Assembly (NCBI GenBank): GCA_004551945.1
Contig: SFPN01000016.1
Coordinates: 1-40,871 of the forward strand
Direction of reading: 5' to 3'
Origin: Clostridiales bacterium
GTDB lineage: Bacteria > Bacillota > Clostridia > Oscillospirales > Oscillospiraceae
DNA: 40,871 nucleotides
The notes beneath the pieces are model-generated. The model was not told the DNA's origin and searched no databases. It saw nothing but the letters and a program-made list of their open reading frames with translations. How positions within the stretch are numbered: position 1 is the first letter of the stretch; the number at the start of each line of letters is the position of its first letter. Both the position numbers and the translations under genes were made by a program. This document shows, piece after piece, positions 30,726 to 38,758 of the stretch.

Positions 30726-33296
30726 ATGAAACGACTTGTCATCGGAATCCTGGCCCATGTGGACGCCGGCAAGACCACCCTCTCTGAGGCCCTGCTCTAC
30801 GCTGCCGGAACCATACAGAAGCTGGGCCGGGTGAACCACCGGGATTCCTTCCTGGACACCCACGACCTGGAACGGGCCCGGGGCATCACCATCTTCTCCA
30901 AGCAGGCCATCTTCGAGACCCCGGAGCTGTCCGTCACCCTTCTGGACACCCCCGGCCACGTTGACTTCTCCGCGGAGATGGAGCGCACCCTGCAGGTGCT
31001 GGACTACGCCATTCTGGTCATCAGCGGCACCGACGGGGTCCAGGCCCACACGGAAACCCTGTGGCGGCTGCTCCGCCGGAACCAGATTCCCACCTTCCTC
31101 TTCGTCACCAAGATGGACCTGCCCAATCCCGGGCAAGACACCCTCATGGATCAGCTCCGCCGCCTGGACGAGGGCTGCGTCAACTTCTCCCACCGGGGAA
31201 CCGACTGGGAGGAATCCATCGCCCTGCGGGAGGAGGCCATCCTGGACCGGTATCTGGAGTCCGGCGCGCTCTCTCCCCGGGATCTCTCCGGGCTTATCCG
31301 CATCGGCCGGCTCTTTCCCGTGTACTTTGGCTCTGCCCTGAAGCTGGAAGGAGTGGAGGCCTTTCTCCAGGGCCTGACAGACTACACCGAGACCCCGGTC
31401 TATCCCCAGGAGTTTGGGGCCCGGGTCTTTAAGATCGCCCGGGACAGCCAGGGCGGGCGGCTGACCTACTTAAAGCTCACCGGCGGAACCCTGTCCGTCC
31501 GGGACCCCATCGCCTACCTGCCCCTCCACGGGGAGGACGCAGCGGAGGAAAAGGTCACCCAGCTGCGGCTGTATTCCGGCGCCAAGTTCCAGACGGCGGA
31601 GACCGCCCAGGCCGGCCAGGTCTGTGCGGTGCTGGGTCTTTCCCAAACCTATCCCGGCCAGGGCCTGGGGGCGGAGTCCCCCGCACCCCCGCCCCTTTTG
31701 GAGCCGGTGCTCACCTATCGTCTCACCCTGCCCCCGGATCAGGACCCCCAGGCCTTCCTGCCCAAGCTGCGGCAGCTGGAGGAGGAGGACCCCCAGCTGC
31801 GGGTGGTGTGGGACCCCCACCTACGGGAGATCCATGTGGGCCTCATGGGCCAGATCCAGATCGAGATTTTAAAAAGTCTCATCGCCCAGCGGTTCGACGT
31901 GGAGGTTCAGGTGGACGCCGGGCGCATTCTCTACAAGGAGACCATTGCTGCCCCGGTGGAGGGAGTGGGCCACTTTGAGCCTCTCCGCCACTACGCCGAG
32001 GTCCATCTGCTTTTAGAGCCTTTGGAGCGAGGGTCGGGGCTAGTCTTTGACAGCCGGTGCAGCGAGGACCTGCTGGACCGGAACTGGCAGCGGCTGATCC
32101 TCACTCACCTGGAGGAAAAAACCCACCTGGGGGTCCTCACCGGCTCCCCCATTACCGATCTGCGCATCACCCTCATGTCCGGCCGGGCCCACCCTAAGCA
32201 CACCGAGGGAGGCGACTTCCGCCAGGCCACCTACCGGGGGGTGCGCCAGGGGCTGATGCAGGCAGAGAGCATCCTGCTGGAGCCCTGGTACCAGTTCCGG
32301 CTGGAGCTGCCCGCGGTCCAGCTGGGCCGGGCTATCAGCGATTTGCAGGCCATGTCCGGGACCTTCTCCAACCCGGAAAACGACGGGGAGACGGCGGTGC
32401 TCACCGGCACCGCCCCAGTGTCCGCCATGAAGGACTACCCCCTGGAGGTGGCCGCCTACACCCGGGGCCGGGGAAAATTCTCCTGCTCCTTTTATGGCTA
32501 CGCTCCCTGCCACAACGCCAAGCAGGTGGCGGCGGAGCGGGGCTACCAGCCAGAACGGGACCTGGACAACCCCCCGGACTCTGTGTTCTGCGCCCACGGG
32601 GCGGGCTTTACGGTGAAGTGGGACAAGGTCCCGGAGTACATGCACCTGGAAAGCTGCCTGCGGCCGGAGCGGCCGGACGAGGCTCCTGCCCTTCCCCGGG
32701 TCTACACCCGGAACCTGGACATTGACGAAAAGGAGCTGGAAGCCATCTTCCAGCGGACCTTCGGCCCCATCCGCAACCGGGCCCAGGAGGTGATGAACCA
32801 GGTTCCCGCGTCAAGCCCCCGGCGGACCATTGCACCCCCCAAGCAGCAGTACCTGATTGTGGACGGATACAACATGATCTTCGCCTGGGACGTGCTCAAG
32901 GACCTGGCTCAGGAGAGCCTGGACGCCGCCCGCCAGCGGCTGCTGGACATTCTCAGCAACTACCAGGGCTACAAAAAATGCCAGGTGGCGGTGGTCTTTG
33001 ACGGCTACAAGGTCAAGGGGAACCAGGGCAGCCGGTCAGACTACCACAACATCCATGTGGTCTACACCAAGCAGGACGAGACCGGGGACATGTTCATCGA
33101 AAAGCTCATCACCGAAATTGGGAAAAACTACGCCGTCCGGGTGGCCACCTCTGACGGGCTCATCCAGCTCTCCGCCCTGCGGGCGGGGGTGCTGCGCATC
33201 TCCGCTGCCGAGCTGTGGCGGGAGGTGGAGTGGGTGGGCCAGCAGATCGACCAGATGGTGCGCCAGCTCAACGAGAAAGGATATCTGCCCGGCTGA
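30726..33296 (+). CDS. Tet(M)/EF-G-like translational GTPase fused to a Rae1-like NYN endoribonuclease
   Basis: Protein of 856 residues. Residues 1-650 follow the ribosomal protection/EF-G layout: G1 AHVDAGKTT (10-18), switch I RARGITI, G3 DTPGHVDF (74-81), G4 TKMD (128-131), and domain V with DYPLEVAAYTRGRGKFSCSF. The domain IV tip that carries SPVST in Tet(M) reads HPKHTEGGDFR here (about 487-498). After a linker, residues from about 705 to 850 form an NYN/YacP nuclease domain: LIVDGYNMIFAWD, VVFDGYKVKG, YTKQDETGDMFIEKL and RVATSDGLIQ, closely following B. subtilis Rae1 (YacP), which cuts mRNA in the ribosomal A site. The fusion would deliver a nuclease to the A site on GTP-dependent binding; that role is inference. 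GAGGTAA precedes the ATG. Tetracycline resistance should not be assumed. Confidence 0.92.
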   Translation: MKRLVIGILAHVDAGKTTLSEALLYAAGTIQKLGRVNHRDSFLDTHDLERARGITIFSKQAIFETPELSVTLLDTPGHVDFSAEMERTLQVLDYAILVISGTDGVQAHTETLWRLLRRNQIPTFLFVTKMDLPNPGQDTLMDQLRRLDEGCVNFSHRGTDWEESIALREEAILDRYLESGALSPRDLSGLIRIGRLFPVYFGSALKLEGVEAFLQGLTDYTETPVYPQEFGARVFKIARDSQGGRLTYLKLTGGTLSVRDPIAYLPLHGEDAAEEKVTQLRLYSGAKFQTAETAQAGQVCAVLGLSQTYPGQGLGAESPAPPPLLEPVLTYRLTLPPDQDPQAFLPKLRQLEEEDPQLRVVWDPHLREIHVGLMGQIQIEILKSLIAQRFDVEVQVDAGRILYKETIAAPVEGVGHFEPLRHYAEVHLLLEPLERGSGLVFDSRCSEDLLDRNWQRLILTHLEEKTHLGVLTGSPITDLRITLMSGRAHPKHTEGGDFRQATYRGVRQGLMQAESILLEPWYQFRLELPAVQLGRAISDLQAMSGTFSNPENDGETAVLTGTAPVSAMKDYPLEVAAYTRGRGKFSCSFYGYAPCHNAKQVAAERGYQPERDLDNPPDSVFCAHGAGFTVKWDKVPEYMHLESCLRPERPDEAPALPRVYTRNLDIDEKELEAIFQRTFGPIRNRAQEVMNQVPASSPRRTIAPPKQQYLIVDGYNMIFAWDVLKDLAQESLDAARQRLLDILSNYQGYKKCQVAVVFDGYKVKGNQGSRSDYHNIHVVYTKQDETGDMFIEKLITEIGKNYAVRVATSDGLIQLSALRAGVLRISAAELWREVEWVGQQIDQMVRQLNEKGYLPG

Positions 33297-33299
33297 TGC

Positions 33300-33341
33300 A
33301 AAGTGCCCCCACCTGTTGGGAAACAGGCAGGGGCACTTTTT
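33300..33341 (+). terminator. Terminator of the GTPase-nuclease fusion gene
   Basis: AAAGTGCCCC (33300-33309) pairs with GGGGCACTTT (33330-33339), with an inner CCTGTT/AACAGG stem, ending in five Ts. Confidence 0.9.
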
Positions 33342-33345
33342 GTCG

Positions 33346-33387
33346 AAAAAAGGAAGCGGTATGCCGCGCAGGCGGCAGACCGCTTCC
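33346..33387 (-). terminator. Terminator of the psuK-psuG operon
   Basis: GGAAGCGGT (33352-33360) pairs with ACCGCTTCC (33379-33387), with an inner TGCCGC/GCGGCA stem. The A-run at 33346-33351 supplies the U-tract on the minus strand. Confidence 0.85.
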
Positions 33388-33467
33388 CTAGCACCGACCT
33401 CTAAAAGGATCGAAGTCAGCATCTGTATGATACCACAGGACGGGGTTTCTTTCAAGGGGTGCGCCCC

Positions 33468-34382
33468 TTACAGCTTGCAGTAGGCTGCCGCCGTCCGGGC
33501 GGCCAGCCTGGCGTTGTTGAACACCAGCTGAATGTTGGCGTCCAGGCTGTCGCCCCCGGTGATCTCCTTGACCTTGGCCAGCAGGAAGGGGGTGGTCTCC
33601 TTGCCGTGGATGCCCTTCTCGTTGGCCTCCTGAATGGCCTGGTCGATGACAGCATTGATCCGGTCTGCGTCCATGGAATACTCCTGGGGGATGGGGTTGG
33701 TCACCAGGATGCCGCTCTTCAGCCCCAGGTCCCGCTGGACCTTCATGATCTTAGCCAGCTCTTCGGGGGTGTCCACCCGGTAGTCCACCTGCAGGCCGGA
33801 GGTACGGGTGTAGAAGGCGGGCAGCTCCTCCGTCTGGTAGCCCAGCACGGGCACCCCGTGGGTCTCCAGATACTCCAGGGTGAGCTTCAAATCCAGAATG
33901 GCCTTGGCCCCGGCGCAGACTACCGTAACCCCGGTCTGGGCCAGCTCCTCCAGGTCAGCGGAGACATCCATGGTGGTCTCCGCCCCCCGGTGCACGCCCC
34001 CAATGCCTCCGGTGGCAAAGATGGGAATGCCCGCCATGTGGGCGATCATCATGGTGGTGGTGACGGTGGTGGCGCCGTCCTCCCCCTTGGCCACCAGAGC
34101 AGCCAGGTCCCGGCGGGAGGCCTTGATCACGTCCTGGCCCTTCTTGCCCAGGTACTCGATCTCCTCCTTGGTCAGGCCGGCCTTCAGCCGCCCGCCCAGG
34201 ATGGCGATGGTGGCGGGTACTGCCCCATTGTCCCGGATGATCTGCTCCACCCGCAGAGCAGTCTCCACGTTCTGGGGATAGGGCATGCCGTGGGAAATGA
34301 TGGTGGACTCCAGGGCCACCACAGGCTTGCCCTGGGCAACGGCCTGGGCTACTTCGGGATTGATATCAAGATACTTGTTCAT
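33468..34382 (-). CDS. psuG: Pseudouridine-5'-phosphate glycosidase
   Basis: Cytosolic enzyme of 304 residues splitting pseudouridine 5'-phosphate into uracil and ribose 5-phosphate, the reverse of a C-glycosidic bond formation. Family motifs: VALESTIISHGMPYPQNVETA at the N terminus with the catalytic Glu region, TTTVTTTMMIAHMAGIPIFATGGIGGVHRGAE, CAGAKAILDLKLTLEYLETHGVPV and NPIPQEYSMD. Length matches the family. It starts three bases after the psuK stop, forming a psuK-psuG operon. No transporter for pseudouridine is adjacent, so the substrate may come from RNA turnover or from a transporter elsewhere. Confidence 0.95.
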   Translation of the reverse strand: MNKYLDINPEVAQAVAQGKPVVALESTIISHGMPYPQNVETALRVEQIIRDNGAVPATIAILGGRLKAGLTKEEIEYLGKKGQDVIKASRRDLAALVAKGEDGATTVTTTMMIAHMAGIPIFATGGIGGVHRGAETTMDVSADLEELAQTGVTVVCAGAKAILDLKLTLEYLETHGVPVLGYQTEELPAFYTRTSGLQVDYRVDTPEELAKIMKVQRDLGLKSGILVTNPIPQEYSMDADRINAVIDQAIQEANEKGIHGKETTPFLLAKVKEITGGDSLDANIQLVFNNARLAARTAAAYCKL

Positions 34383-34385
34383 CAG

Positions 34386-35474
34386 TTATACCTCCATCTG
34401 TTTCATGCGCCGCCCGACTTCCTCCGGGGAGAGAATGGGGTTGATGGTCTCCTCCCCCTCCACGGCGATGGCGGCAGCAGCGTTGGCGGCCAGGGCGCTG
34501 TCGGCCAGGTTCTTCCCTTCCAGCCAGGCCCAGGCCAGGGCCGCGGCGAAGGCGTCTCCGCCCCCGGTGGCGTTTTTCACCCGGGCGGGACAGCAGGGGA
34601 CCAAAACCTGCTCCCGGTGGTCGGCGGCGTAGACCCCCTCCGCCCCCAGGGAGAGGAAGAGCCGCTCCAGCCCGGTGTCCAGCAGGACCCGGGCAGCCTG
34701 CTCCAGGCTGGCCCGGTCAGTGATCTTCACCCCGGAGAGAAGCTCCGCCTCCAGCCGGTTGGGCTTGAAGGTGTGGAGCTTTCCCAGAATGGGCCGCACC
34801 TTCTCCCCCTTCACTGTGGACACCGGGTCCACAAAGAGAGGGGCGGTGCAGTGCTCTGCCAGGTAGACCAGGGACTCCGCCGGCAGGTTGGCATCGGCCA
34901 CCACCAGGGCCGCCCCATTGAGGAAGGCCAGGTGGCGGGCAAAGTAGTCCGGGGTGAGCTTTTCATAGATGTCCATGTCGGACACCGCCAGCACCATGTC
35001 GCCCCCCTGGTCACTGAGGAACAGGTAGGTGGACGTGGCTCCCTCGGGCACCCGCAGCACCCGGCTCAGGTCAATGTCCAGGGTCTGGCAGGAGTGCTCG
35101 ATCTGGCGGGCGTGAACATCCTCTCCCAGGGCGGTGAGCAGGTGAACCTTGACCCCCAGAAGGGTCAGGTTGTGGGCGATGTTCCGCCCCACCCCTCCCA
35201 GGCTCACGGTGACCCGGCCCGGGTTGGAGTCTTTGGGAACCAGCGGGTCCCTGGACTGGCCGCCGATGTCCACGTTCACCGCCCCGGCCACCGCCACATA
35301 GCGGCTGGCGGGAAGAAGATATCCCTTGCCCAGGATGTGGCCCTTCTTCATCAGGTTGGAGATGTGCACCCCCACCGACGACCGGGTGATCCCCGCCCGC
35401 TCCGCCAGAGCCTCCTGGGAGATCATGGGGTCCTCCCGAATCCACTGCAGGATCTGTTGTTCCCGTTGGGTCAC
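34386..35474 (-). CDS. psuK: PfkB-type pseudouridine kinase with N-terminal helix-turn-helix
   Basis: Protein of 362 residues. Residues 1-60 form a winged-helix DNA-binding domain (REQQILQWIREDPMISQEALAERAGITRSSVGVHISNLMKKG), like E. coli YeiI. The rest is a ribokinase/PfkB sugar kinase with VAVAGAVNVDIGG, the GGVGRNIAHNL substrate loop and the C-terminal anion-hole motif NATGGGDAFAAAL containing the catalytic Asp. Next to psuG, the natural reading is phosphorylation of pseudouridine to the 5'-phosphate. GTG start preceded by AAGGGGG. The DNA-binding domain suggests a combined regulator-enzyme; direct repeats at its promoter could be its site. Confidence 0.9.
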   Translation of the reverse strand: MTQREQQILQWIREDPMISQEALAERAGITRSSVGVHISNLMKKGHILGKGYLLPASRYVAVAGAVNVDIGGQSRDPLVPKDSNPGRVTVSLGGVGRNIAHNLTLLGVKVHLLTALGEDVHARQIEHSCQTLDIDLSRVLRVPEGATSTYLFLSDQGGDMVLAVSDMDIYEKLTPDYFARHLAFLNGAALVVADANLPAESLVYLAEHCTAPLFVDPVSTVKGEKVRPILGKLHTFKPNRLEAELLSGVKITDRASLEQAARVLLDTGLERLFLSLGAEGVYAADHREQVLVPCCPARVKNATGGGDAFAAALAWAWLEGKNLADSALAANAAAAIAVEGEETINPILSPEEVGRRMKQMEV

Positions 35475-35499
35475 GTCCTCGCCCCCTTCAATTAAGCAG

Positions 35500-35552
35500 A
35501 AGTTTATTTTCTAATCACAAGTTTATTCTATCATAGTTTTTCCCATTGTCAA
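35500..35552 (-). promoter_or_regulatory. psuK promoter with direct repeats
   Basis: On the minus strand TTGACA (complement of 35547-35552), 16-bp spacer, extended -10 TGA-TAGAAT (-10 complement of 35525-35530). AAGTTTATT occurs on the plus strand at 35500-35508 and 35519-35527, 19 bp apart, overlapping the -10 and the start site, a possible operator for the PsuK helix-turn-helix domain. Confidence 0.65.
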
Positions 35553-35571
35553 GAAAAAAATCTGCGGAGAC

Positions 35572-35609
35572 AAAAAAACACCTGAGATCAGATGATCTCA
35601 GGTGTTTTT
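35572..35609 (-). terminator. Terminator of the tRNA cluster
   Basis: ACACCTGAGATCA (35578-35590) pairs with TGATCTCAGGTGT (35593-35605). The A-run at 35572-35578 gives a U-tract on the minus strand, right after the tRNA-Val CCA end. Confidence 0.85.
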
Positions 35610-35684
35610 GGTGGAGACAACAGAACTCGAATCTGTGACCTCTCGCGTGTGAGGCGAGCGCTCTACCAGCTGAGCTATGCCTCC
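35609..35684 (-). tRNA. tRNA-Val (anticodon CAC)
   Basis: On the minus strand a full cloverleaf starts GGAGGCATAGCTCAGC and ends with an encoded CCA. The anticodon stem CTCGC/GCGAG encloses the loop CTCACAC, so positions 34-36 are CAC, reading GUG valine codons. T-loop TTCGAGT is present. One G-U pair is in the acceptor stem. Confidence 0.93.
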
Positions 35685-35687
35685 ATG

Positions 35688-35718
35688 TGGTGACCCGTAC
35701 GGGACTCGAACCCGGGGG
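35688..35718 (-). pseudogene. 3' remnant of a tRNA gene
   Basis: On the minus strand the sequence has a T-arm with loop TTCGAGT, an acceptor 3' strand ACGGGTC, discriminator A and CCA. The matching 5' half (expected acceptor GACCCGT, D-arm, anticodon arm) is absent; in its place is the perfect hairpin 35720-35751. The 3' end resembles tRNA-Glu or tRNA-Lys, which cannot be told apart without an anticodon. The first T-stem pair is also broken, so this is not a functional tRNA. Confidence 0.75.
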
Positions 35719-35719
35719 T

Positions 35720-35751
35720 TGCTCTCCGTGAGAACATTCTCACGGAGAGCA
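35720..35751 (-). repeat. Perfect 15-bp inverted repeat between two tRNA sequences
   Basis: TGCTCTCCGTGAGAA (35720-35734) and its exact reverse complement (35737-35751) flank two central bases. It starts one base after the tRNA-Met CCA and runs into the tRNA remnant. No U-tract follows, so termination is unlikely. Confidence 0.8.
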
Positions 35752-35752
35752 G

Positions 35753-35829
35753 TGGTAGCGGCAACTGGATTTGAACCAGTGACACTTCGGGTATGAACCG
35801 AATGCTCTAGCCAACTGAGCTATGCCGCC
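35753..35829 (-). tRNA. tRNA-Met (anticodon CAT, elongator type)
   Basis: On the minus strand a full cloverleaf starts GGCGGCATAGCTCAGTTGG and ends with an encoded CCA. Anticodon stem TTCGG/CCGAA encloses loop TTCATAC, giving CAT. The paired first acceptor position (G-U) and overall sequence fit elongator tRNA-Met; a lysidine-modified tRNA-Ile with CAT is the alternative but less likely. Confidence 0.9.
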
Positions 35830-35864
35830 GTTTCGCCCGCCGCCGTGCCCAGCGGACGATGATT

Positions 35865-35893
35865 AGTATACCCCACCGACTCGCATTTGTCAA
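35865..35893 (-). promoter_or_regulatory. Promoter of the tRNA cluster
   Basis: On the minus strand TTGACA (complement of 35888-35893), 17-bp spacer, TATACT (complement of 35865-35870), about 36 bp before the tRNA-Met 5' end: a near-consensus stable-RNA promoter. Confidence 0.8.
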
Positions 35894-35921
35894 CTGTTTT
35901 TTTGAAGATTTTCCTCTTTTT

Positions 35922-37136
35922 TTACACTCCAGTCAGCAGATGGACCAGGACCTCCGTCATGCTCTCCAGAGACTCCCGGGGAATGTATTCATAGACCCCG
36001 TGGAAATGGTATCCCCCGGTGGACAGGTTGGGGCAGGGCAGCCCCAAAAAGCTCAGCTTGGCCCCGTCGGTGCCGCCCCGGATGGCCACGTCCACCGGCT
36101 CAATCCCTGCCGCCCGGAAGGCCGACCGGGCCCGGTCCAGGATCTCCGGATGGGGCAGGACCATCTCCTTCATGTTCCGGTAGGCGTCCTGAATGTCCAT
36201 CTCCACTGTCCCGGGGCCGTACTTGCCGTTCAGATAGTCCCCGATGTTGGCCATCACGGTCTTGCGGGCTTCAAACTTCTCCCGGTCGTGGTCCCGGATG
36301 ATCCACTCCAGCTTTGCCTCGCTCTCGTCCCCGGACATGGTGCACAGGTGGTAGAAGCCCTCGTATCCCTCGGTGTGGGCAGGGGCCTCCGCCGGGGGCA
36401 CCATGGCGATGAGCTCCGCGGCAATGAGACAGGCGTTTTTCATCTTGTTTTTGGCGTCTCCCGGGTGGATGTTCACCCCGTGGATGGTGACGTTTGCCCC
36501 GGCGGCGTTAAAGTTTTCATACTCCAGGCTGCCCAGGGGGCCGCCGTCCACGGTGTAGCCGTAGGCCGCCCCCAGCTTTTCCAGGTCCACATAGTCAGCA
36601 CCCTGGCCCGCCTCCTCGTCGGGGGTGATGCACACGGCCACCCGGCCGTGGGGCAGCTCCGGGTGCTGAATGAGATGGTCTACCGCGGTGAAAATTTCCG
36701 CTACCCCGGCCTTGTCGTCGGCTCCCAGCAGGGTAGTGCCGTCAGTGACGATCAGGTGCTTGCCCACCTGCTCGGCCAGGTCGGGAAACTCGGCAGCTTT
36801 CATAACGATGCCCTTTTCCTGGTTCAGGACAATGTCCCCGCCGGCATACGCCACCACCCGGGCCTTCACGTTCTTCCCGGAAACCCGGGGGGCGGTGTCC
36901 ATGTGGGCGATGAGGGCCACCACAGGGTCATCCTCCCGGCCCTTGCTGGCGGGCAGCCAGCCGTACACATAGCCGTACTGGTCCATGTGGGCCCCTTCCA
37001 GGCCCATCTCCTCCAGTTCCCTGGCCAGATAGGCCCCCAGGACCTTCTGCTTTTCCGTGGAGGGTACGGTCTGGGAGCTCTCGTCAGACTCCGTGTCAAA
37101 GGTGATATACTTTAAAAAGCGTTCGGTGGCAGTCAT
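35922..37136 (-). CDS. pepT: Peptidase T (tripeptide aminopeptidase)
   Basis: Cytosolic M20 metallopeptidase of 404 residues that removes the N-terminal residue of tripeptides. Zinc ligands lie in LIAHMDTAPRVSG (His, Asp), GADDKAGVAEI and TPDEEAGQGAD (catalytic and metal Glu); later HGVNIHPGDAKNK, RGGTDGAKLS and the closing HGVYEYIPRESLESM are PepT-specific. The ATG at 37136 follows GGGAGGA; a possible ATG at 37163 overlapping the glpK stop lacks such a site. It lies 23 bp after glpK on the same strand and may be co-transcribed. No terminator hairpin is evident before the tRNA promoter. Confidence 0.95.
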   Translation of the reverse strand: MTATERFLKYITFDTESDESSQTVPSTEKQKVLGAYLARELEEMGLEGAHMDQYGYVYGWLPASKGREDDPVVALIAHMDTAPRVSGKNVKARVVAYAGGDIVLNQEKGIVMKAAEFPDLAEQVGKHLIVTDGTTLLGADDKAGVAEIFTAVDHLIQHPELPHGRVAVCITPDEEAGQGADYVDLEKLGAAYGYTVDGGPLGSLEYENFNAAGANVTIHGVNIHPGDAKNKMKNACLIAAELIAMVPPAEAPAHTEGYEGFYHLCTMSGDESEAKLEWIIRDHDREKFEARKTVMANIGDYLNGKYGPGTVEMDIQDAYRNMKEMVLPHPEILDRARSAFRAAGIEPVDVAIRGGTDGAKLSFLGLPCPNLSTGGYHFHGVYEYIPRESLESMTEVLVHLLTGV

Positions 37137-37159
37137 AGTGTCCTCCCTGTTTTCTTCCT

Positions 37160-38650
37160 TCATTCTTCCCAGGCCTTGGCCCGCTCCAGGGCCTTCTTCC
37201 ACTTGGCGTACTCCCTGGACCGGTCGGTCTGGGGCAGGTAGACCTTCCCCGGCTTTCGGTCCCGGAGCAGCTCCTCCTTGTCCTTCCACACCCCGGCGCC
37301 CAGGCCGGCCAGGCAGGCGGCCCCCCAGGCGGTGGTCTCCACCACCTCTGGCCGCTCCACAGGCACGTCCAGCAGGTCCGCCTGGTACTGCATCATAAAG
37401 TCGCTGACGCTGGCGCCGCCGTCCACCCGCAGGCCGGTGATCTTCTGTCCGGCGTCCTTTTCCATGGCGGCGATCAGGTCGGCGGTCTGATAGGCGATCC
37501 CCTCCAGGGTGGCCCGGCACAGATGGCCCTTGGTGGTCCCCCGGGTGAGACCCAGGATGGTTCCCCGGGCGTACATATCCCAATGGGGCGCCCCTAAGCC
37601 GGTGAAGGCGGAAACCAGGTACACACCCCCGTTGTCCGGCACGGATTCCGCCAAGATGTCCACCTCATGGGAGGTCTGGATCAGGCCCAGCTCATCCCGC
37701 AGCCACTGGATGGAGGAGCCGGCGTTAAAAACGCTGCCCTCCAGCACATAGGTAGTCTCCCCGCCCAGGCCCCAGCCGATGCAGGTGAGCAGTCCATTTT
37801 GGGACCGGACCGCTTTGCCGGTGTTCATGAGCGTAAAGCAGCCGGTGCCGTAGGTATTTTTCAGCTGGCCGGGGGCAAAGCACCCCTGGCCGAAGAGAGC
37901 GGCCTGCTGGTCCCCTGCCGCCCCCCGGATGGGCAGGCCCGCCAGGTTCTCCAGGTAAGGCACCCCCAGGGCAATGGTCCCCAGGTCCCCGCTGTTGGGC
38001 ACAGGCTGGGGCAGCCAGTCCATAGGGACCTTCATCAGCCTGCACAGGTCCTCGTCCCAGGTCAGCCGGTGGATGTCAAAGAGCATGGTGCGGCAGCAGT
38101 TGGAATAGTCGGAGGCGTGGACCTTGCCCCCGGTGAGGTTCCACAGAAGCCAGCTGTCCACGGTGCCGCAGAGCAGCTCTCCCCGCTCCGCCCGGGCCCG
38201 GGCCCCGGGGACGTGGTCCAAAATCCACTGGTACTTGGTGCCGGAAAAGTAGGCGTCCACCACCAGGCCGGTTTTCTCCCGGATGGCCTCGCCGTACCCT
38301 TCCTGCTGGAGCTGGGTGCAGAAGTCCGCCGTCCGCCGGCACTGCCAGACGATGGCGTTGCCCACCGGGCGGCCGGTTTTGCGCTCCCACACCACCGCCG
38401 TCTCCCGCTGGTTGGCAAGGCCTACAGCGGCAATATCCCCGGGGCGCACCCCGCTCTTCTCCACGCACTGAGCAGCGGCCTGGAGCTGGCTGGTGAGCAG
38501 CTCCATGGGGTCGTGCTCCACCCAGCCGGGCTTGGGGTAGTGCTGGGGGAAGGGGATCTGGGCAGAGGAGACCACCGCTCCCCCGCGGGTAAAGAGAATG
38601 GCCCGGGAGCTGGTGGTTCCCTGGTCCAGAGCCAGCAGATAGTCCTTCAT
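37160..38650 (-). CDS. glpK: Glycerol kinase
   Basis: Cytosolic FGGY-family kinase of 496 residues forming glycerol 3-phosphate from glycerol and ATP. The N-terminal phosphate loop DQGTTSSRAI (8-17), GLANQRETAVVWE, the GTVDSWLLWNLTGG segment, YGTGCFTLMNTG and LRVDGGASVSDFMMQ are all characteristic, and length is exactly that of the family. No glycerol facilitator or glycerol-3-phosphate dehydrogenase gene is adjacent. A minus-strand extended -10 TGG-TACACT lies at about 38704-38713. pepT follows after 23 bp. Confidence 0.96.
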   Translation of the reverse strand: MKDYLLALDQGTTSSRAILFTRGGAVVSSAQIPFPQHYPKPGWVEHDPMELLTSQLQAAAQCVEKSGVRPGDIAAVGLANQRETAVVWERKTGRPVGNAIVWQCRRTADFCTQLQQEGYGEAIREKTGLVVDAYFSGTKYQWILDHVPGARARAERGELLCGTVDSWLLWNLTGGKVHASDYSNCCRTMLFDIHRLTWDEDLCRLMKVPMDWLPQPVPNSGDLGTIALGVPYLENLAGLPIRGAAGDQQAALFGQGCFAPGQLKNTYGTGCFTLMNTGKAVRSQNGLLTCIGWGLGGETTYVLEGSVFNAGSSIQWLRDELGLIQTSHEVDILAESVPDNGGVYLVSAFTGLGAPHWDMYARGTILGLTRGTTKGHLCRATLEGIAYQTADLIAAMEKDAGQKITGLRVDGGASVSDFMMQYQADLLDVPVERPEVVETTAWGAACLAGLGAGVWKDKEELLRDRKPGKVYLPQTDRSREYAKWKKALERAKAWEE

Positions 38651-38667
38651 ACCAATGTCATCCTTTC

Positions 38668-38713
38668 TTGACGAATGGGGCCCTTACCGGTAAACTTAGC
38701 TTCAGTGTACCAT
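38668..38713. promoter_or_regulatory. Divergent promoter region of sfsA and glpK
   Basis: Rightward: TTGACG (38668-38673), 17 bp, TAAACT (38691-38696). Leftward: extended -10 TGG-TACACT (complement of about 38704-38712) without a good -35. Both are moderate matches. Confidence 0.4.
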
Positions 38714-38758
38714 GCCCTTCGGCATTTTTCCACCCATTTTCCAAAGGAGGCAATCCCC

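Noticed and set aside
30726..33296. Calling this gene a tetracycline resistance determinant
   Set aside because: The Tet(M) tip loop is not conserved and a nuclease domain is fused at the C terminus; homology alone does not support resistance.
33459..35495. A 678-codon plus-strand frame across the psuG-psuK genes
   Set aside because: It is a shadow of two well-conserved minus-strand genes and its product is Gly/His/Leu-rich low-complexity sequence, as GC-rich antisense frames give.
35688..35752. A third functional tRNA in the cluster
   Set aside because: No 5' acceptor strand, D-arm or anticodon arm can be formed; only the 3' portion is present.
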